From: Oscillospiraceae bacterium
GTDB lineage: Bacteria; Bacillota; Clostridia; Oscillospirales; Oscillospiraceae
DNA: 6,569 nucleotides
Direction: 5' to 3'
Assembly (NCBI GenBank): GCA_017378975.1
Contig: JAFNXT010000086.1
Coordinates: 1-6,569, forward strand
The notes below the pieces were generated by a model that saw nothing but the letters and a program-made list of their open reading frames with translations, made no database searches and was not told the DNA's origin. Position numbers and translations under genes: made by a program. Shown one piece after another: positions 5,759 through 6,569 of the stretch. How positions within the stretch are numbered: position 1 is the first letter of the stretch; every line of letters begins with the position of its first letter.

Positions 5759-6569
5759 ATGAAACTTCATAAGAAACTGATCGCCCTGTTGGCCTGTATC
5801 CTTTTGACGGTGTCCTTGGTCGGGTGCGCGGCGATCATGGAGAGTATGGAAGATCCGCAGATCAGGACCTACACGGAACGGATGCTGGATGCCATCCTTG
5901 ATGGGGATATCACGCAGGCGCAGGAGGCTATTTCGGATGCGGTGGACATACAGGATCTCGTACCCATATTCACGAGACTTCGGGGGATGCTTTCTCAGGT
6001 GCAGGAGTATGAGCTGAAGCTGATATCGTTCCATCGAAACACGAATTATTCCAACGGTACTTCCGAGCAGGTGGTGAACGCCTCTTACCGGATGGATACG
6101 GATGTCGGTGTTTATGTGGTGGATGTCCGGACACAGTCGGGGTATGATAAGCTGGTGGCTTTCGTGGTCACACCCTATGAGCAAACGGATCATTATCGCA
6201 CCGGTGATCTGAGCCACATGGCCGGTGCCGGTATCGCCCAATGGATCGTACTGCTGTCTAACATCATCTCCTATGGCCTGATCATACTTGCCATCGTGCA
6301 TTGTTGGCGGAAGAAGACCAAGGGAAAAGCGGGCTGGATCGCTCTCTGCCTACTGGCAGCCGTTTCTGTGGGCGTGACCATCGGTCCATCTACGTTCAGA
6401 TTCAATTTCCATCTGAACGGTGTCTTTGGCTACTCCGCGTTCCTTTGCTACGGTGGTGGCACGAAGGTCGTCCGGTTGCTGGTGCCCCTGGGGGCCTTGT
6501 GTTATCTGCTGTTCGGCAGGAAAGAGCGGAAGCAGGAGACACCGTGGGTGGTGGATGTGCCTGCGGTAG
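5759..6569 (+). CDS. Unrecognised lipoprotein with three C-terminal membrane helices, 3' end cut off
   Basis: I do not recognise this protein. The frame is open from the ATG at 5759 to the window edge (270 codons, no stop); GGAGG at 5744-5748 is 10 nt upstream. Residues 1-23 are a lipoprotein signal: MKLHKK, a hydrophobic core, and lipobox Leu20-Val21-Gly22-Cys23. Residues 24-158 form a soluble extracellular domain starting with a helical DPQIRTYTERMLDAILDGD segment, which resembles the first helix of small NTF2/DUF4878-like domains; a strand-rich part follows (104-137). Three membrane helices lie at about 160-182, 192-211 and 237-253. The basic segment RKKTKGK (184-190) and the tail RKERKQE (254-260) fall on the cytoplasmic side, consistent with the positive-inside rule and with the lipid-modified Cys23 outside. 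No enzyme motif is visible. It has its own promoter after a strong terminator, so it is not in the deacetylase operon. Confidence 0.85.
   Translation, partial: MKLHKKLIALLACILLTVSLVGCAAIMESMEDPQIRTYTERMLDAILDGDITQAQEAISDAVDIQDLVPIFTRLRGMLSQVQEYELKLISFHRNTNYSNGTSEQVVNASYRMDTDVGVYVVDVRTQSGYDKLVAFVVTPYEQTDHYRTGDLSHMAGAGIAQWIVLLSNIISYGLIILAIVHCWRKKTKGKAGWIALCLLAAVSVGVTIGPSTFRFNFHLNGVFGYSAFLCYGGGTKVVRLLVPLGALCYLLFGRKERKQETPWVVDVPAV

Noticed and set aside
3977..6301. A 774-codon open frame on the minus strand, antisense to the deacetylase and lipoprotein genes
   Set aside because: The product is rich in His, Arg, Leu and Gly with no domain pattern, and it runs through a terminator, two promoters and two well-supported genes. 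It arises because the opposing genes rarely use codons whose complement is a stop.
1..6569. High density of GATC words
   Set aside because: This follows from near-exclusive use of ATC for isoleucine after codons ending in G, together with GATC within Asp/Ile codons. It is not evidence of an origin or a methylation-linked element.
1..6569. CRISPR arrays, tRNA/rRNA genes, insertion sequences, attachment sites or an antiphage system
   Set aside because: I saw no regularly spaced repeats, transposase or integrase motifs, cloverleaf sequences or defence-gene domains. All large frames are explained by the listed genes.

Overview
The window suggests a GC-rich Clostridia-type Firmicute, probably an anaerobic gut Oscillospirales/Ruminococcaceae-like organism. 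The basis is strong AGGAGG-type ribosome binding sites before almost every gene, sigma70-type promoters with 16-17 bp spacers, a strong preference for C/G-ending codons (Ile is almost always ATC), and the protein families present. These are a Clostridia-style Crp/Fnr regulator, a type II membrane-anchored polysaccharide deacetylase with Ig-like repeats, and a small lipoprotein. The taxon is an inference from style, not a database match.

Layout. (1) 1-911, plus strand: the 3' part of a short-chain dehydrogenase/reductase gene, followed 17 nt later by a small thioredoxin gene, then a hairpin terminator at 921-951. (2) 983-1639, minus strand: a Crp/Fnr-family regulator. Its promoter lies back to back with the promoter of a plus-strand thioredoxin reductase gene, trxB (1767-2693). 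The 127-bp divergent region carries both promoters and candidate operators. (3) 2699-2761: a long inverted repeat between converging trxB and an MFS transporter gene (2789-3955, minus). Its A-run makes it a strong terminator for the transporter. (4) 3956-4138: a second divergent promoter region, between the transporter and a membrane-anchored polysaccharide deacetylase (start chosen at 4139, end 5659). (5) A textbook terminator at 5670-5701, then a new promoter and an unrecognised lipoprotein with three C-terminal membrane helices, which runs off the window at 6569.

The genes form two themes. The left half is a thiol-redox block: thioredoxin and its NADPH-dependent reductase, with a Crp/Fnr regulator between them, plus an NAD(P)H-dependent SDR reductase co-transcribed with the thioredoxin. 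The right half is cell envelope: a transporter of unknown substrate, an extracellular glycan deacetylase of the kind that modifies peptidoglycan, and a surface lipoprotein.

I do not see a mobile element, CRISPR array, RNA gene or phage gene. Most of the window is ordinary chromosomal housekeeping and envelope content. The points most worth checking are the regulator/trxB control region and the lipoprotein-plus-three-helix protein at the right end. No stretch longer than about 200 bases lacks a gene or an assigned regulatory element.
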